A stretch of 64,000 nucleotides of DNA from Temnothorax longispinosus (lineage: Eukaryota; Arthropoda; Insecta; Hymenoptera; Formicidae), in contig NC_092363.1 of assembly GCF_030848805.1 (NCBI RefSeq), positions 17,888,600-17,952,599 of the forward strand, written 5' to 3'. The translations under genes were made by a program, and so were the position numbers. Positions 61,023-64,000 of this stretch are shown piece after piece (position 1 is the first letter of the stretch; every line of letters starts with the position of its first letter). The notes under the pieces are model-generated. The model saw only the letters and a program-made list of their open reading frames with translations, was not told the DNA's origin and did no database searches.

Positions 61023-61078
61023 ATATTCGAACGTTTCGGCTCGGGATTGAGCCATCTTCAGCAAAATATACAAAAATT
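61023..61078 (-). ncRNA. Hammerhead-ribozyme-like core, probable Penelope-type element relic
   Basis: The minus strand reads CTGAAGA, one T, a five-pair stem (GGCTC-AATCCC-GAGCC) and GAAAC, then GTT and CGAATATATA. The last stretch can pair with TATATTTTG just before the core to give stem I with one bulge; stem III would be a single A-U pair. The layout is the same as in the motif at 36.1 kb, including the extra base before stem II. No reverse transcriptase or GIY-YIG coding sequence is visible nearby. Confidence 0.5.
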
Positions 61079-62247
61079 AATTAATAATTGCTCCCCTTTT
61101 CGATTCTTAACTCAGTGAGTTTCACGATTGAAAGATCCAATAAAAAAAATAAAGAACTCAAATAAATTAAAAAAAAAGTAACTATAGCGATTATAAAGTT
61201 AATAGAGAAACAGCCTGTAGCGATTGTAGAATAGAGATATACATATTGTCTTGAGTTATTTTTAAAGCTACCTAAATATAGATACTTAAAGACTTCGCTT
61301 GTCTATCAGTCTATGTTATCAAGATGCAGAATAAATCGATGAGAAGCATCGTGGATTTGACTTGTCATCAGACGCGTTGTATCCGATAGTTCCTCAAACG
61401 TACAATAGATGGCCAGAGGATCTATATTTGTCTCGTGTTTAATTTCCAATATGCCGGGCTTATAAGACGCCGGTGTTGAACAGGCTGATCTAAAAGGGTG
61501 CTCGCTACTTCAATAGCGCGTCGTGTCGGTTAACCCCGTCATGATGGGGTATGGCCATCAAGACATACCCAGTACATAATTTTTGTGAACGCGAGGCTGT
61601 TGGCTGCCAATTACGCACCGGCGCCTCCACCTTAGTTCTCTTACAAAGTAAATGCTTGTACAATTACCACTGTGTTTTGAATGTTTAATTTAATCTCGAG
61701 CTGCTCAATTTAAAGGCTATTATTTATAAGGGCTATTCTTTAAAGGCTATTATTGCGTTAATAATAATTTTAAACAAACGCGGTCAGATATACGTTAAAT
61801 ACTGTAAAGTATAGCTCGATGTAATGAGAGAAGACACGTAGAGAGAGTAAATTTTACGTAATATTAAAATATTATAATCTTTCATGCGCAAACTTTGAAG
61901 CTATTCGCATAAAATTTGAAGTAAATTGAATGCACAGGCGCGTACGTACATGAAAAATTTATTAAACATGTGCCGCGCTGGCTAAAACTTCTTAAAGGGA
62001 AAATTTTGCAAAATGCTACTAAACTCCTTTGAATTTAGTCACGTCATTTTGGATATATAAAATGTATGTGCATATTAATACCACAGTCACTGAATCGCGA
62101 TATTGCAGTCTGTCAAAAGAGAAAAAGGGAGAAACTAAAACGTAGTATAACTAAACTTTGTGTTTACTTCAAAAAACAGAATATGTACCTTAACATCTCT
62201 GAAAACGCGAGTGAAATATAAATAATATTTGTATGTTATATTGTTAT

Positions 62248-62272
62248 ATATATATATATATATATATATATA
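62248..62272. repeat. TA microsatellite
   Basis: A run of TA dinucleotides in AT-rich DNA. Confidence 0.85.
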
Positions 62273-64000
62273 CAAAATATAAATAATAAATATGAATTAC
62301 TATTCCGTAATATTGTATTTTATTGAAAATTAAATTAGGACAGAACACGATTTTTTAATCGACGTAAACTGATGCATATTGAAAAATATCAGTGATTGAT
62401 AACACTATCGGGAAGAGACTCTATCTTCATATAAAAAAATATTTTAGAAATGCAAAAAATGTTTTTTTCGTTCTCTAAAAAATTAAATTTTTTTAAATTA
62501 AAAAGTCGATACTTCTTTCTCTATTATAAAATGATAAAAATAACATTTAAAGAAGTAAAGAAATAATTTTTAAACCATTTAGTTAGAGGACTCAATTATT
62601 TTCTGTTATTTTTCTTTGTTATTTGAAAATAGAATACGCGGATTTTTTAATTCAATATTTTAAAAATTATTGTTGAGATATGTTTATATGTTACATTTTA
62701 CTGCAGCCTTAAAAGTTATCAAACGTCTACTCTCTACCTAAAGCTTTCAAGTAACATTTATTATTATTCCGTTTCCTTTTTTTTTGTGTTTCTCTTTTCG
62801 CGTTTATTGATCATTAAAAGTTGCCATTATAAGTTGTTGAAGTTCCAATACAAAAACCCATTTCTCCATCTTTATACATTAATTATATAGTCCTTTTGTT
62901 TATTATTTATTTTATTTATAAATTATTTTGTCAGTTATATATCTATTATCAACGAAATGGGCAATGAAAAAAATATTTTATTTCACTGATTAAAATGCAT
63001 TTTATATTTTATTCTCGATTTTATTAAAAATATAAGCTCCGTAATGAATTATCTTTTACATAGTTAATTTAAAAAAAAAATGAAGATAAAATATATAATC
63101 TTGATTTTATTTAATTAATAATTTTGAATGCAATTAAGATACATGTATACAACATATTACAATCTGTGACGTATAAATTTAAATTAAATGCAAATTGTAC
63201 GCATGATGTTAATATGACGGTGCGATGTATTAGAAAATATAGTGTATAAATTTATATGCTAATATTATACGCGATCGTGAAATAAGGTTGAAATGTGAGC
63301 AAAGTGTGACGCAGTTCGACAATATAATAAATATTATTTCACCTATCCGTTACTTTTACACGCGCAACGCGACGGGAAATCGATGCGTGCCATTTATCTT
63401 TTCATCTATGAACAAGTGGCGCAGTTTTGTGAATATGTTATATAAATGACGTATGTTCCAACGATATATATCGATTCTAACACGGAAAGTATCCTGTAGT
63501 AATATCCTCTGCTGTTGCATATTCATAATTAGTATGGTGGTTCCCCCAAAATGCTATATAAATGCAAATCCATTATATGTACATATGAAATTGATTAATT
63601 AGATAACACAAAGGGTCTCGCAATGTATATAAGTCATCGATAAGACACTTCGAGAAACGATCCTTTATATAGGTATATGTATATGTATTATATTTAAAGA
63701 ATCGTTTCTTGCCACATCACTGTTAATGAATTCAATTTTAATTATAAAGTTATATTAATTACTTAATTATATACTGTAATTATTTGGTTACACAAATTTG
63801 TATTATTATATATCTCGAAAACAATTATCCAGAATTGTGAACATACAGAGAGTATAATAATTCATTTTAATGTACGTATACACGCTATGGGTGTAATTAA
63901 TATAATTATGTAGTTAAGTAATAATACACCTGCACAATTAAAATTGAATACATTACGAATGTCGTGACGAGAACAATTTCTCAAGCACACGGAGAGAATT

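Larger units (their letters stand above)
58281..64000. other. Probable start of a long GPCR intron, no exon seen
   Basis: If the GPCR model is right this is all intron. I looked for the next exon (TM3 with DRW or DRY, following ...PYLQ) and found none. It contains an inverted-repeat element at 59.5 kb, a hammerhead-like motif at 61.0 kb, a GC-richer stretch of unknown nature at about 61,370-61,640, and a TA microsatellite at 62.25 kb. Confidence 0.45.

Noticed and set aside
61370..61640. GC-richer stretch next to the hammerhead-like motif as possible Penelope coding sequence
   Set aside because: One frame of about 40 codons is open on the minus strand but shows no reverse transcriptase or GIY-YIG motif.
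1..64000. CRISPR array, prokaryotic operon or viral gene block
   Set aside because: No regularly spaced repeats; all genes are intron-containing insect genes and no viral protein was recognised.

Overview
The window looks like a piece of nuclear chromosome from a hymenopteran insect, most likely an ant. It is intron-rich and AT-rich with scattered CpG-rich patches, and it holds short inverted-repeat elements. It also has a clear ADMP-type BMP gene, a gene missing from Drosophila but known from wasps. The clade is inferred from gene content and composition, not from any search. All gene models below were assembled by eye: exons were joined at GT..AG boundaries that keep the reading frame.

Layout, left to right. 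(1) 0.8-2.1 kb, minus: a TMUB1/TMUB2-type transmembrane ubiquitin-like protein. (2) 4.2-7.4 kb, minus: AFG2A/SPATA5, a double AAA ATPase of 60S ribosome maturation. (3) 10.1-15.9 kb, plus: a seven-exon gene for a small secreted protein with three cysteine modules, which I call Pinhead. (4) 17.6-20.1 kb, plus: the BMP-family ligand ADMP. (5) 20.4-20.8 kb: a broken DnaJ pseudogene and a short inverted-repeat element. (6) 24.9-28.5 kb, plus: an isthmin-like secreted protein with an AMOP domain. (7) 29.3-29.5 kb, minus: a complete but divergent 5S rRNA gene or pseudogene. (8) 30.4-32.4 and 34.8-36.7 kb, plus: two neighbouring cilium genes, IFT43 and IFT57. (9) 43.3-46.0 kb, plus: a CD36/croquemort-type scavenger receptor. 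(10) 57.8-58.3 kb, plus: the first coding exon of an orexin/allatotropin-receptor-type GPCR whose remaining exons lie beyond the window. The large gaps (36.7-43.2, 46.0-57.8 and 58.3-64 kb) hold no protein gene I can support, only small repeats and possible non-coding first exons.

The most interesting region is 10-20 kb. Pinhead and Admp sit in tandem on the same strand with about 1.7 kb between coding regions. This pair was described in Ciona and reported in animals from arthropods to vertebrates: Pinhead antagonises ADMP, and transcription of Pinhead interferes with the Admp enhancer. Here the ADMP ligand lacks both tryptophans of the type I receptor wrist site, has a greatly expanded basic/acidic linker before the mature domain, and carries two abutting NF-kB/Dorsal-like sites in its first intron. 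An isthmin-like gene follows on the same strand, giving three secreted developmental-signalling genes in a row.

Other points of note are two hammerhead-ribozyme-like cores (36.1 kb and 61.0 kb), RFX X-box-like palindromes upstream of both IFT genes, a swapped Walker B pair in the first AAA domain of AFG2A, and several MITE-like elements, two of which belong to one family.
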